DNA of 64,000 bases from Plotosus lineatus. Lineage: Eukaryota; Chordata; Actinopteri; Siluriformes; Plotosidae. This document shows, piece after piece, positions 36,850 to 49,477 of this stretch (the first letter of the stretch is position 1; every line of letters starts with the position of its first letter). The position numbers and the translations under genes were made by a program. The stretch is taken from the NCBI GenBank assembly GCA_024760905.1, contig CM045733.1:69477001-69541000 (forward strand), read 5' to 3'. The notes beneath the pieces were generated by a model. The model made no database searches, was not told the origin of the DNA, and saw nothing but the letters and a program-made list of their open reading frames with translations.

Positions 36850-37261
36850 ATGAGGAGGCTTGATGCGGTGCACTTCTCCATGCTGCTCGTCGGGGTCTCC
36901 TTTGCGTGTTACGCCCCGAGCTTGGATTCCCTGCAGGAGCAGGCGTACCTATCGGCTGTGGTGATTGAGGGCGAGGTCCAGGAGCTGCCCACCAACGCCT
37001 CCACCGAAACGTACCGCGTGAGCGTCCGAGTCCTGGACGTGTGGCCGACGAACAGCGGAGGGCTCCAGCGCCAGCAGCTTGTCACCGTTGGCGACTTTGG
37101 CTCTGAGGCTCCGTGCGTCGCAGTGGAGAAGGACCACAGCTATATATTTTTCATGGACCCCACAGAGGAGCCTCTGGTTTTCAGGGCGTCGTTTGCTCCG
37201 AGTGAAACCGTTGAGAAGAATCTCAAAAAAGATGTGGAGCGCGTTCTGTGCGTGAACTGCG
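36850..37261 (+). CDS. NRG2: NRG2 (neuregulin 2), first coding exon
   Basis: Neuregulin 2 is a membrane-anchored growth factor whose EGF-like domain activates ERBB3 and ERBB4. This exon encodes the N-terminal extracellular part, 137 codons plus one base. It begins MRRLDAVHFSMLLVGVSFAC, a signal-anchor-like hydrophobic segment, followed by SLDSLQEQAY, a sequon at Asn49, LDVWPTNSGGLQRQQLVTVG, SYIFFMDPTEEPLVF and NLKKDVERVLCVNC. These match the block just before the Ig domain in NRG2. The donor is G|GTAAGTTT, phase 1. The start is the first ATG after an in-frame TAA at 36748-36750, so the long N-terminal extension I recall for the mammalian protein is absent from this reading. No Ig or EGF exon was found in the next 26.7 kb. 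A (TG)n tract begins about 28 bases after the donor. Confidence 0.93.
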
Positions 37262-37286
37262 GTAAGTTTATTCTATTTATCAGTCA

Positions 37287-37321
<35 letters not shown>

Positions 37322-38444
37322 TGAGACGCGCGCTATTGCCATGGCAATGCATCCTTGTACTGTATATATATATTCATCATAATTATTGACACATCATAAT
37401 CTTCCTAATTTAATTGTAAAAAAATAAATAAATAAATAAATAAATTCCCCGTGAAAAACACATGCAGTTGGGTTCAGATGGATGTTCTGGGCGTTTCAAC
37501 GGTCTAAAATTCCCCAGGAAACAAACACACCCGCTCACATCAGGTTCGCCTGCATTAAATTACCAATTATCGTTCTCTCCGAGACCACGAGCCCTGGTAC
37601 CGTCCAGGTTGCAGCATGCAAAGACCTTTTCCATTCATACTTTAGGTTACTTTCTATAAAGCGTACTTTCAAATGATGCAGCGTCGAAAGATGGTGCAGT
37701 CTTAAACCCAACAGTCATCCTGAAAATGAGTGCAAGCCTGTATGTGCAGGGAAACGTTTGACATGCATCCTCAATGGAGTTCAATGCCTCGTCTCAACGT
37801 GCTGTTGTTATGTGCATCCAATATGTAATGTTGCAGATGTCAACGTGTCACTTGGCTTTTACTGGGCACGGAGCACAAGATCACGTGATCGGAAATGAGA
37901 AAAGAGCCGTATGAGAGCAAGTACTGCAAAGAGATGTTGGCTGAAAATACAGATCAAAACTATATAATCATGGATTTAAGTGTGAGTTGTTCTAGTTCTG
38001 TAAAGCTTTGCTGGTTAAAAAAACAAACAAACAAACAAACAAACAAACAAACAACAGTTGAGGAAACAGAAGTGCATAATACCAGTAGATGATCTGAAAG
38101 TTTCTAATTGTGAATTTAGCCCTTCTTTTTCTTGTGCATTTTTCAACACAGAACAATTAAACTGGAGAATTTCTAATGCATTTAAGACACATGATATACA
38201 TACAATTTTATTTGAGCAACCTTAGTTTCTCCACAAACAGAAGCTTCATTTAAGGATTTCAAATAACTTGAAGCGAGGTTTTGCAAGTGGATGTGCAGAG
38301 ATTCAAAGGACCACTATAGAATGGTTGATGATGAAAGTTGGTTAATATGATTTAAATTCTCTACTTTTTTGACCGCTGCTTACTCTGTGTTACTGATTGT
38401 GGTTCATATGCCATAAAATTATGATATTATACTATAGTATTCAT

Positions 38445-38776
38445 TTATCCATTTACTGAAGACTTTATCTTGTGAGTGTTCTGGGGAGGATGGATCCCGT
38501 CTGAATTGATTCTGGATGAAGGTGTGGTACATCTTGTGCAGCTCACCAGTCCATTGCAGGGCCAGCACACACACAACCACTCACACCTAGGGTCAATTTG
38601 GAACATCTAATAAGTCGACTGTGAGAGGATACCTGAGTAGCCAAAGAAAAACCTATGCAATCTCAGGAAGAATTTACGTACTCCACACAGAAACGTCGTT
38701 ACCAGGCCCCAGACTCAAACCCACAACCTTCTTGCTGTGAGGTGGATATGTTAACCACTACACCATTGTGCCGCCC
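38445..38776 (-). mobile_element. SINE, head 2 with L2-type tail
   Basis: Reversed head CTAACCACTACACCATTGTG would be expected; here GTTAACCACTACACCATTGT is present, with CCTTCTTGCTGTGAGG and CTCCACACAGAAACG. The tail is degraded. It lies 15 bases from another SINE in the same orientation. Confidence 0.7.
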
Positions 38777-38790
38777 CATTTATTATATTG

Positions 38791-39128
38791 TTTATTCATC
38801 ATTTTCTGAACCATTCAGTCCTACTTAGCGACGCAGGGAGGCTGGCACTCATCTCAGCCGATTCTGGGCAAGGGCAGACTCTACCCTGGACAGCTCGCCA
38901 GACCATCGCAGAGCAGAAACACGCTGATGGCTATGCAGCTACTATTGTCAAAAGTCACCAATGGTTCTTTTACATGACTCTCACCATAGAGTGAGAGACA
39001 TGGCTGGCCTTTGATAACCCAGTTAACTGCACTGGGGGGTTACAGCAGTAACAACCCATTGATAGTAGGGCTTGAACCCATGACCTTGGGATTAGTAATC
39101 CAGCTCTTTTTCACCGGGCCACCACTGC
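38791..39128 (-). mobile_element. SINE, head 1 with L2-type tail, near full length
   Basis: It contains GGCTGGCACTCATCTCAGCC, CTACCCTGGACAGCTCGCCA, AGTCACCAATGGTTCTTTTA, TAACCCAGTTAACTGCACTG and reversed head GCTTGAACCCATGACC. Both modules of the hybrid are complete. Confidence 0.8.
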
Positions 39129-39759
39129 CTTTATGTATTATGTTATATGTTATGTTATATTATGTCTTAAAAAATTCTGTCTTGCAATTTCAATTATTGA
39201 AAAGTTTTCATCAGTATAAAACTAATTAAAATAATTTTTCAACTCTTAAATATAAGCCGAACAACTGTTAAGTAATTTCCTAAATTAAGCCATATTACCT
39301 TTTCTATTAAGCAAATTTTCTATTTATGTTGTGCTTACAGTAAACGATTTAAGTAAATCTCTGCTATAGGTCAGCATCATGGTGATTAACTTTATCCAAA
39401 CATCATGGCATAAAACTGGCTAACACAGGAACTGGCATTATAATGAGCAGACTGCAAGGCATGTCTGAATGAAGTGTCCTTCCTAATTTCATTTTCGACC
39501 ATAACTGATATGATTAAAGGAAATGAGAATGAAATTTTCATTTATCATTTATTACCACAGCAGTGATAAATGGAACACAGCTAATATCTGAGATACTGCA
39601 ATTAACAATCAAGTAGAATAAAAGCTTGCTCACTAGCTAAAGAAATAACCAGGAAATCACCAGTTTTCCTAATAGAGGGAGGAGCATGCTGTCGAAACTA
39701 GAAACCCTTTCCAGTTCCTAGAAACCAAGTTAGTCATCATAGTCATCATGACATTTTAT

Positions 39760-39850
39760 GGATCCCTCACTTTCTGTGGTTAATTCTGACCAAGGTCCCC
39801 CGCGACCATCGAATTTCATGAAGTAGGATCACCCCCCCCCCCCCAACCTA
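39760..39850 (+). mobile_element. Tigger-like left-end fragment
   Basis: GGATCCCTCACTTTCTGTGG and ATGAAGTAGGATC match the left part of the element at 15026. It abuts the complete Tigger-like element at 39873. Confidence 0.4.
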
Positions 39851-39872
39851 CATTTATGTTCATGTATATGTA

Positions 39873-40608
39873 CAGTGGTTCCTCACTTTACGAAATTAAT
39901 CCGTTCCAGAGCCTTTTCCGTAACCTGCAGTTTTTGTAAATTGAACCACTACCCCCTAAACCCTTTAAAAATTATAAAAGTACACCTTTAAGACCTTCTG
40001 CTTCAATATCATACCGATGGTAGACGGGTTTGGCCATATTCCTTTGTGATATCACTCAAACCCGTTTCTTCTTCTCACTCGCACCGGAAATCACACCCGC
40101 GTGTGTGTGTGTGTGCGCGCGCGCGTGTGTTGACCATGTCTTCTAAGCAGAGTTATAATCTTACAAATGTTTATGGAGGGTTAAAAGCCCGAGTCAAGAA
40201 ATAAAGCATAAAAAACAGTAACTCTGTCCTTTACATGAAAAGCATCATGGTAGATTCAGCTCCATAATAGCCAATGAGAGGGAGCTGCGTCATCCCTCCT
40301 AGCCAATGGGATCCCTGTCCAAGATGATGTCAGGTGGGCCTGTCCAAGACGGCGTTCGAGTGAAGGGGACATGAACGACAGCTCAGTTGTTAGCCAATGC
40401 GAGGCCAGCGGGGCGGGATGTTTGGATGTCATTGATGGGAGAGCAGCTCGTGCATTGTTTTAATGGTTGAATGGCGCGTTTGAATTTTTAAGATGGTGCT
40501 TTCGTAATGTGAACTTGTTTCGTATACAGAGACAAAAATTTTAGGAAAATGCATTTCGTAACCTACATTTTTCGTTTGGTGAGACTTTCGTAAAGTGAGG
40601 TACCACTG
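39873..40608 (+). mobile_element. Tigger/pogo-like non-autonomous element, copy 2
   Basis: Ends CAGTGGTTCCTCA and TGAGGTACCACTG, with TA at 39871-39872 and 40609-40610. It contains a 22-codon open stretch beginning MSSKQSYNLTNVYGGLKAR from 40136, which is broken in copies 1 and 3 at codon 4. This is probably the remnant start of a transposase. CCAAT, AAGATG and GGGGCGGG motifs follow. Confidence 0.85.
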
Positions 40609-40635
40609 TATATGTAATATACAATATATTATACC

Positions 40636-40639
<4 letters not shown>

Positions 40640-40688
<49 letters not shown>

Positions 40689-40693
40689 ATGTG

Positions 40694-40763
<70 letters not shown>
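40640..40763 (+). repeat. (TG)n(TA)n microsatellite
   Basis: About 23 TG units followed by about 32 TA units, just right of Tigger-like copy 2. Confidence 0.95.
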
Positions 40764-40766
<3 letters not shown>

Positions 40767-42697
40767 TACCAGATGAGTAACCAGATGTTGTTAGGAATGT
40801 AAATTGACTGGTAAACTTATGTATTTAATCACTGTTAGGCACATGTATATACCTTCTCATTCTTCCAATGTTCAGTAGCAATAGCATGCATAGAATCATG
40901 CATGTTCATGTAAAGAGCTGTACTGTAGTTCGTATTAAATAAAGAAACAGTCATCTCAGTAGTTTTGTTCATGTGGCATGGTTGTCAGTGCCATGAAGCA
41001 CATATTCAAATTAGACTACTGATTGCCTCAGACTTTCACCCCCAACTGTCTCTAGAGTTTTCAAGGAACCATGTGAAAAATACAAACAAACAAACAAAAA
41101 CATTCAGTAAGCGGCAATTTTTCAAGAGGATAAAGGGAATTGCCGAACTGGTTCAAGGTCACAGGATGGCAGATGGTATCTCAAATGACCGTTCTTTACA
41201 GCCATGGTGAGCAGAAAAGCATCTCATAATGCAAAAACATGTCAAACTTTCAGCTACATTGTCCACAACAGTAGTCTGATACCTATCAGTTAAAAAAAAG
41301 AACTAGGAACTGAAGCTACATTGGCCACTGGTTCCCTGAAACTGGAAAAGATGACCATCATAAAGCCATCATGCAGCTATGTTTGGCTCTGTAGTCAGGG
41401 AAATTTAGCACAGGCTCATTTGAAATAACCTTTGGTTAACACTTAAAACATTTAGAAATACAGGTAGAGTAAGTTAGGGAAGCTCTCTGGAGATGTGAAT
41501 TAGATGGTAATTGAACAAAGCTCTATGATTGTAGAGGGTAATGGGGGTGGTGTGCAACTGGTTTCAATTTGCTAGTCATCTGGTTACCCTCTAAAAAGAC
41601 ATTGCTTTCGAAAAATAACAGCTGTCTGTAACTGAGGTCTGATCACATGTAATTTAGCTTGTCACAAGAAAAAAAAAATTATGTTGTGTGTTCCGGTCGT
41701 TTATCATTATCAGTTCCAGGCCCGGTATAAAGACAAACGGAAGTGATGCATGCGTAAAGGTGGATCTATTGGTGGCAGATTTAAGAGAGATCTGGGACTT
41801 TGATGAATAATGCAATTTGCTGAACAAAGTACACATTTTTAAAGCATGGCCCATGTAATAATTCACCAGTTTGATTTTGTCACTGTTTCTGTTTCAAACC
41901 GCACTACTGACTTATAGTCGGTATTGATGTATTTGTGAAATGCAGTCAGTACACGAGCTCCATACCTAATTAGATGAGCATCATAAAGAGCATTAAATGT
42001 TTAAGGGTTTTTTTTTTGTTTGAATTTGAATTAATATTATTTTATTATATAGCATGATGAAGGTATCAGACTTGTTAGTGATGGTGAATTAGCGCCAAGT
42101 CTTGGTAGTGTTAATTTATGGGGAATTCAAGGCCAGTATCACTTAAGCTCCTCAGGGTCCAAGAATCACACAGACATTACTGAACAATACTGAATAAAGC
42201 ATTTATTTGGTTGTCATAAATGGGACAGGTCACTTATAGTGTAGTCATGGGGTCTGCCATTTTATTAGCATTGTTATCATTAGTAGTAAATATCAACAGT
42301 TGGAACCGTTTTGATAGTAGTTATAATAGTTATATAGTTAAAATTTATTTCCTTAGCCTTCTAAATCTCCACATATCCTCTTGAATAAAACTGGGTATTG
42401 GGTTGTATTTATGACACAATTATGTAATACAGTTCACTTTATATGGATCTTTCATTGCTGAGTTCAAAAGTTCAATTAATATGCCCTCGTAATTCAATTG
42501 TGTGATTTGGATCATAGAATAAGATCAGTAAGACTTTGGGAGATTGTTGTTGGGAGTGTTTCTTGGCAGATGGAAGGATAGCTAATGCTTTGTCAAGTGA
42601 TTGAATAATTGAATAGCTCATAGTTTTCCCTCTACTATGCCACTGGCACACCAGTCTTCTCCACTAATACGAACCTATTATCGCCTATAGCTTTTGC

Positions 42698-42706
<9 letters not shown>

Positions 42707-42772
<66 letters not shown>
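42707..42772 (+). repeat. (CA)n microsatellite
   Basis: About 33 perfect CA units in the NRG2 intron. Confidence 0.95.
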
Positions 42773-42775
<3 letters not shown>

Positions 42776-43824
42776 TTTAATAGTTTGTTGGCATATATCA
42801 GTTGCTTTTTTCTTTTAGAAACAGCCTTCTGTGACATTTTCTTATGCTCTTTGGAGGAAAAAGTCTACCATTATTGCATGTATATTTGACATACAAGCAC
42901 AGTGGTGGATGTGTTCCAAATTTTGAATATTTGATATTTGAGTGGTAAAAATGTGAGCAGAAACTAATAACCTCTTCATATGACTTTATAAAAATCACAA
43001 GAGCCTAGCATGTCTGTCGGTAAGGCACAGCATCGGTGAGGAGGTGTGTGCTTCCCTGCAGGTTATGACCGTTTTGCTCTTTGCTTACCTTGTGGTTGGT
43101 GCATTGCATCATCGAGACACGCTCACTGTGGATTAGATGAAAGCGGTTAAACAATGTTTTTTTCTGGATGCAGCAAAAGAAAAGGCCTTCAGTTTAAGAC
43201 AAAAAGGCATAGGACCACCCTTGTTAATGTATAATGGCGTATCTGTTTCTCTGCTAACACGTCACTGTGCAGTATTTTTAGACCAGTGTCAAGGCAAATG
43301 TGTAAATGATTTAGTGTTGGAAATGATGAGAATTTTCCCTCCATGCCTGTACAAACGAAGTCTTTTAAAAATCATGTCTCATATAGTGTTTTTTTTTTTT
43401 TTAACCTCTCTGTGGCTGAGTTTAAGAAGTAAACGGTCAAATATGAGTTTGATTAAACTTTAATTACACTTGCAGTGGGGGAAACACATTTTCTTCAAAA
43501 GGAAAACAACTGCTTAGCCAGCACAAAGCCATTTTGTTTCTTGTGCAGCCAACTACCTGTAGTGGTAGTCATCTAATCTCAGGAGTCTCGTCAGAACTTT
43601 GCTCATTTAAATCAAGTAAAAAAAAAAATTTATTTGGAACTATAGGAAGTTTAAAATGACACTCAGTGTGCTTTATAATAAGCCTTGGTTTTAGGGTTCA
43701 GGTTGGTATGAAGTTTAAGTAAGGATTAGGGTAAGGGTTAGGGTGTGGCCTTTAATTGTGGTGGTTAGGGGAAGGGAATAGGGAATGCATTATGTCCACA
43801 TGAAGTTTTGTGTGTACAGGTGTC

Positions 43825-43829
<5 letters not shown>

Positions 43830-43886
<57 letters not shown>

Positions 43887-43890
43887 TGTA

Positions 43891-43933
<43 letters not shown>
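43830..43933 (+). repeat. (TG)n(GA)n microsatellite
   Basis: About 25 TG units followed by about 16 GA units. Confidence 0.95.
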
Positions 43934-43934
<1 letters not shown>

Positions 43935-44968
43935 CATGAAACCCTTAACACAACTGTTCATATTGGTTGCATAGGTAGAAGTACTCAAGAAATCCTCTGT
44001 GATTTCTCTCACAATATGAATTGGGTGACAACTCGTTGGAGCCAGTGCTACTTTTATTTCTCCTGCAGGGAATTTGGGACTCTCTCAGCTATTTCCCAGA
44101 GTCTTTCCTGAGTGGTCATCATTGCCTCTTGTGATCATGGTTGTTTATAAATTAATAAATTAGGTTACTATTAAGATACCATAAACAACATGATTCTTTT
44201 TTAAAATCTTATAATATCTTTATTATGACCTGTGATTGCAATGCTAAGGGAGTAGCTTTCAAGATTTAATCACACTGTTTCTGAGATCATCTTTTGGTTA
44301 AATTGAGATTATTATGCATATAGAGTTGAGAAATAATCAATTTCCTCTTTATATTTTTGCGGTTACAAAATTGTCTTAGAAACTTCATAAATTACTACCT
44401 CTGGTAAATAACAAATTTTTATATTTTGTTTGTGATAGACATACGACGACTTTAAAGGTCAAAAACAGAAAAGTGCCATTGATTTAATTATGAGAAAACA
44501 GTTTTTTAACCAGCATGCTTTTCTCATAATTACAACAGTGGCACTTATCTTTTTTGAACTCAAATTCTAACAGTGAAATGGCAGTGGGATGCAGTTAAAA
44601 TTCATGTTTTGATAACTGTGTGATATGCATTATAAATTCCACTTACTACAATAATTTAAATATATAGTTATTGTTACCTTAAATTCTAATTTCATCGTCT
44701 TCATTATTAGCATTCGATAAAAATAACAAAAACATCTTCCTCATACTGCAGTAATTTAAACAACACATATCTGTGCACTTCAGTTCTCTAGCAAACCAGG
44801 TACAGATTGGGTTGGATGAAAAGAAATCACTTCACCCCTGCAATATTTCTGCAAAAACTCAGTAGTTCTCTATGCCAATAGAGCACTTAATGCACACAAG
44901 TCTGATGTCGAATAGCAGAGGGAGTCCTGAATGGGGGACAGAAGGGTACTCTAATTATTAACTATACA

Positions 44969-45211
44969 TTCATTCGCTCATTTTCTGAGCCGCTGAATCC
45001 AAATTAGGGTCACGAAGAGGCTGGCGCCCATCTCAGCACAAGGGCAGAGTACACCCTGTACGGCTCGCCAGGCCATCGCAGGGCAGAAACATGATGACGA
45101 TCTATGCAGCCTACCTTTGACGTAAATCAACAATGGTTCTTTTGCATGCCTTTCACCATAGACAGTGACAGACATGGCCGGCCTTTGATAACCCAGTTAG
45201 CTGCACTGGGG
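44969..45211 (-). mobile_element. SINE, head-1 body with L2-type tail, 13-bp target duplication
   Basis: TATTAACTATACA occurs at 44956-44968 and again at 45212-45224, framing the element exactly. It lacks the tRNA-like head and ends in the body at CCCAGTTAGCTGCACTGGGG, so it is a 5'-truncated insertion of the hybrid. Confidence 0.88.
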
Positions 45212-45432
45212 TATTAACTATACAATCTGTACAATTTTTTTAAATTTATTTTAATATATTATCTATACAATTTGATTTCTAGGAAGCACAATTTTCTGTT
45301 ATCTGCTACCAAAACCAAACTGAAACCAGGTAGTTTCCAACTCTGAACAATACATTAGAGATTGCGTTCAAAACAATGTGTCCAATGACAAAAGCATCTT
45401 CTAATTTTATCTGTACATATACTGTATATATA

Positions 45433-46245
45433 CAGTGGTACCTCACCTTACAAAAGTCTCACCAAACGAAAAGCATTTTCCTAAAATTTTTGTCTCTGGA
45501 TACGAAACAAATTCATGTTACAAAAGCGCCATCTTAAAAATTCAAACGCGCCGTTCAAACGTTAAAACGCGCCATTCAAACATTCAAACATTGCCCGAGC
45601 TGCTCTCCCATCAATGACGTTCAAACATACTGCCCCACTGGCCTCCCATTGGCTAACAACTGAGCTGTTGTTCATGTCGCCTTCACTCGAGCGCCATCTT
45701 GGACAGGTCTACCTGACGCCATCTTGGACAGGGATCCCATTGGCTAGGAGGGATGACGCATCTACCTCACATTGCCTATTATAGAGCTGAATCCACCATG
45801 ATGCTTTTCGTGTAAAGGACAGAGTTACTGTTGTTTTATGCTTTATTTCTTGACTCAGGCTTTTAAACTTCTATAAACATTTGTAAGATTATAACTCTGC
45901 TAAGAAGACATGGTCAACACACACGCACACACACACACACACACACAACCACACACGCACGTGCACTCACATGCGTGTGATTTCCGGTGTGAGTGAGGAG
46001 AACAAACGGGCTCAAGTGATATCCCAAAGGAATACGGCCAAACCTGTCTACCATCTGTACGATATTGAAGCAGAAGGAGGTCTTAAAGGTATGCTTTTAT
46101 AGTTTTTAAAGGGTTTAGGGGGTAGTATTGGGAGCCTTGGAACGAATCACCCGTTTTACATGTAAAATGCGGTTCAACTTACGAAAAATGCAGGTTATGA
46201 AAAAAGCTCTGGAACGGATTAATTTTGTAAGGTGAGGTACCGCTG
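45433..46245 (-). mobile_element. Tigger/pogo-like non-autonomous element, copy 3, reversed
   Basis: Ends CAGTGGTACCTCACC and GGTGAGGTACCGCTG, with TA at 45431-45432 and 46246-46247. The interior is the reverse complement of copies 1 and 2 with the same CCAAT, CCATCTTGGACAGG and GCCCCACTGGCC blocks, plus a (CA)n tract at 45917-45955. Confidence 0.85.
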
Positions 46246-47074
46246 TACATGTGTATTGTACACTTTAGATCACAAAACAAAATGGGTGATTTTGAGGTAA
46301 CATCTCTCCTTAGGGCAATAAGCAGTGAGGTATTGATTCTGATAATATGAGGTTAGCTGTTGTAGGCTTAAGATTTGCCATGCATATAAATCATGTAGCA
46401 TCTGCATTGACATTTTTGAACCTGGACAATATGAGATTGTAAACTTCATTCTGGTGAAGGCGCATTTTTTTTCTCCCTAAGTTTTTGGTCATTCACAGAT
46501 TCCAGTAAACCAGCCACCTTTCTCCTATTGTATGATGGCCAGCAATCATGCAGGGAAACACACACACATGCATCCTGTGACACACATAAAGCCGGTGAAC
46601 TGCAGCTTTTCAAACGCTGCTCATGCTGCACCACAGGACAGCATAAGACACCCACAATTTGCTAGTTTAATGACTGACAGGAAGGATAAAGTATGCCACC
46701 ATCATCCCTCCCCCAGGAAGTACAACCAAGACTGCTCAATTTTCTCTCATCAAACTCACATTCGATCTCTTGATAATAAGGAGAGTACAAAAAAAAAAGT
46801 GTTCTGGAAAAATCAATTAATTTATTGGTTGTGCTGAATTTGGAGTAGTAGAGTAAAATATTACCCGTGCAGGGAATGACAAATTTTTTTTCAAGCATGT
46901 CTTAAGCATAAAGCGAATATTGGCCAGTCTTAATGGCATTACCAAATATATATTGTGACTTGAAAAAATTACCAAAATTAAATATTCAAAAGGATATATT
47001 CATTTAGAAATTTATTATTATTGATATATTATTATATATTAAAATAGCAGGAGTGAAAGGAGTAAAGAGGTGGG

Positions 47075-47115
<41 letters not shown>

Positions 47116-47624
47116 TTCTTTTCTGCCTGCAAGCACTTCATCAGCCATTCATCACTTACTTTCTGCTCATCCTCTTTTTCTCTTCCCATTTTGTCCGTAG
47201 CTTCTTCACATGGGTGTCAGGAATGTCTAATTCAGAAATGAATTGATAACAGTGCAGTGCCTGAAGTATCAGGTCAACACATTATTGCTTGGCACACTTG
47301 ACTGATGCATGGTAGGGTAATATGCATTAGCACTTTTAAGCAGGCCATCATATCAGATCATAATTACTGTGCTGCCATTCCCCATGATACATAGCTCACC
47401 CTGTGTGTGTTGCTTTTCTGTAAGGTTAGCAATTTGTTCATACGCTTATTATTCAAAGCTACTGTATTGTCAGTAAAATCGTGTGAAAGAAAAAAGTACA
47501 TCTCATAAAAGCTGTTGATTTCTTTATAACATATTTCAGCAAGCCCACGTTTACCTTATGTCATACAGTACCTACAGAAAACAAAAAAAACGATAAAAAC
47601 TACTATTTCATCATCGTGCATTTT

Positions 47625-47810
47625 AGGAACTACTTAATCTTAATTAGGGTGGCAGGGAGGCTGGTGCTCATCTCACCCATCTCCGGGCGAGGGGAGAGTA
47701 CACCCTGGATAGCTCACCAGGCCATCACAGGGCAGAAACATGCTGACAGCAATGCCGCCTACTCTTTATGAAAGTCAGCAATGGTTCTTTTACATGCCTC
47801 TTACCACGAC
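47625..47810 (-). mobile_element. SINE, head-1 body with L2-type tail, fragment
   Basis: TACTTAATCTTAATTAGGGT, GTACACCCTGGATAGCTCAC and AAAGTCAGCAATGGTTCTTT are present. The head is missing. Confidence 0.7.
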
Positions 47811-49194
47811 CCCAGAGGCTAGTATTACACCTCTGGCAACAATATCTCCTTGTAGGTGTTTTGCATAATTGTCCACCGGTCTCTGACACTGACTTTCATC
47901 AGTTGCAAGATGTTTGGCAAGTTTTTTTTACGCACCATCCCTTTTAGCCCCCCCCCCATCCTCCCGTCCCCACACCATTTTTCACTAGTGTTATGATAGG
48001 TCTGGGCTCACCATCCCACATATGTAACAAATTTTCTCTCCAAACATCTGCACAGATGAACACTTTATAACTTACCAGTCCCTGTGAACTGCACATTCTG
48101 AGTTGCCTTACCCTCAAACCTACTATCCATTTATAAAACTCCTGAAAGTTTGAAATAAATCAAAGGACATTGATGAAACTGCTTGAATAACCATTTCCCC
48201 CCAAAAGTGATGTGAACTCATTGGGGTGGGTTTTCCAGCGTAAGGAAAATGAATCAATGAGTAGCATTCTACTGTGTCTTTTTCATGAGGCACCGTTGTC
48301 ATCCACTGACTTTTTATGAAGGAATTCCGGAGGACCAGAGTCCAATTTTAAACATAAAGGCTTGAGCTTCGTGCCATGTAGTTCTGCCTGGAGCTCATGC
48401 CAGTAACAGGTCGGCTTGAGATGGTCTTTGCAGAGTACTGAATTGCATCTGAAAGGAAATATTTTCAGAGTACGGTCTTTGCCGATGTTGTGTTATGTTT
48501 TTCACAGTTGTTGTTTGTGCAGCTCTATGCTTTGCACGCCGCCATTTTTTTGGTGACACAGCCCAGCAATGGCTGATAATGTGTTTTCTCAGATTGGTGT
48601 CTGCTGCACACAGTGCAGCCAGTAGGACAAAACAACGAGTTCGCATCACTATCAGCACTGAAACAGCCAATGAAGAGGGCAGCAAGTATTTATTGTATAT
48701 CATCTACGCAACTAAGGAATCCTTGCTCTACGGCATGTGGGTACTTAACATCTTTGCATGTGCGTTACATTTTTGCAGTCTAGTATATATGGTTATACAT
48801 TTTAAATATGTGTATTTATACATGTCTCTATAGAGTATGCATATATACCACACCGCTAATGCAAATCCTCATTTGGGCGACACAGGATAATGTGACTGTT
48901 GAGAACAGAGACTATTGTGATCAAAATGACTAAGTCTAGTTTTAAGTCTAGTGTTCACTGTTTATAGTTATCAGCTCTTGATAGACTTCTGTGAAAAAAC
49001 TGTTTGTAACAGTTGAAGTCTTATAGGTATTTTGGTAGCTGAAGCCCCAAGCCATAAATAAAATAAGTTATAAAGTGTTAAGTGCCTTATTTAAGATTAT
49101 TTAAATGTTGAATCTCATGATTGAAGCAACAATGGGTTGCATCTCCAGTGGTCATGATATTGACATATAAGGTAGGTCAAGTCTTTTGGGCTTT

Positions 49195-49477
49195 TTACAC
49201 CTGGGCCTAGTGGTTCATCAGGCTGGTGCTTATCCCGTTTCCATAGCATGATGCAACTAGGAGTTCAACTCCTCCTGGATGGGACGCTAGTCCATCACAG
49301 GTTACCTCCCCAGTATATTTTTACTGGTACCCATTTATACTGCTGGGTGAACAGAGGCACACTTGTGGCTAAGACCTTGCCCAGGGGTCTTAGCACAGTG
49401 GGGGTCTAACTGGGATTTGAACACACAACCTACCGATCATGAGGGCAGCACCCTAACCACTATGCCACTGGCCCCAC
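49195..49477 (-). mobile_element. SINE with a third tRNA-like head
   Basis: Minus-strand head GGGGCCAGTGGCATAGTGGT has an A-box-like stretch and B box GTTCAAATCCC. The body contains CTAGTCCATCACAGG and GGAGTTCAACTCCTCCTGGA. It is the better of two copies; the other is at 19225. Confidence 0.65.

Noticed and set aside
43690..43750. Telomere-like TTAGGG pieces
   Set aside because: Only two or three degenerate units (AGGGTAAGGGTTAGGG); too short for an interstitial telomere.
48495..48833. 112-codon open frame in the NRG2 intron
   Set aside because: No recognisable domain, no splice context and no sign of a neuregulin exon; likely chance in single-copy intron sequence.
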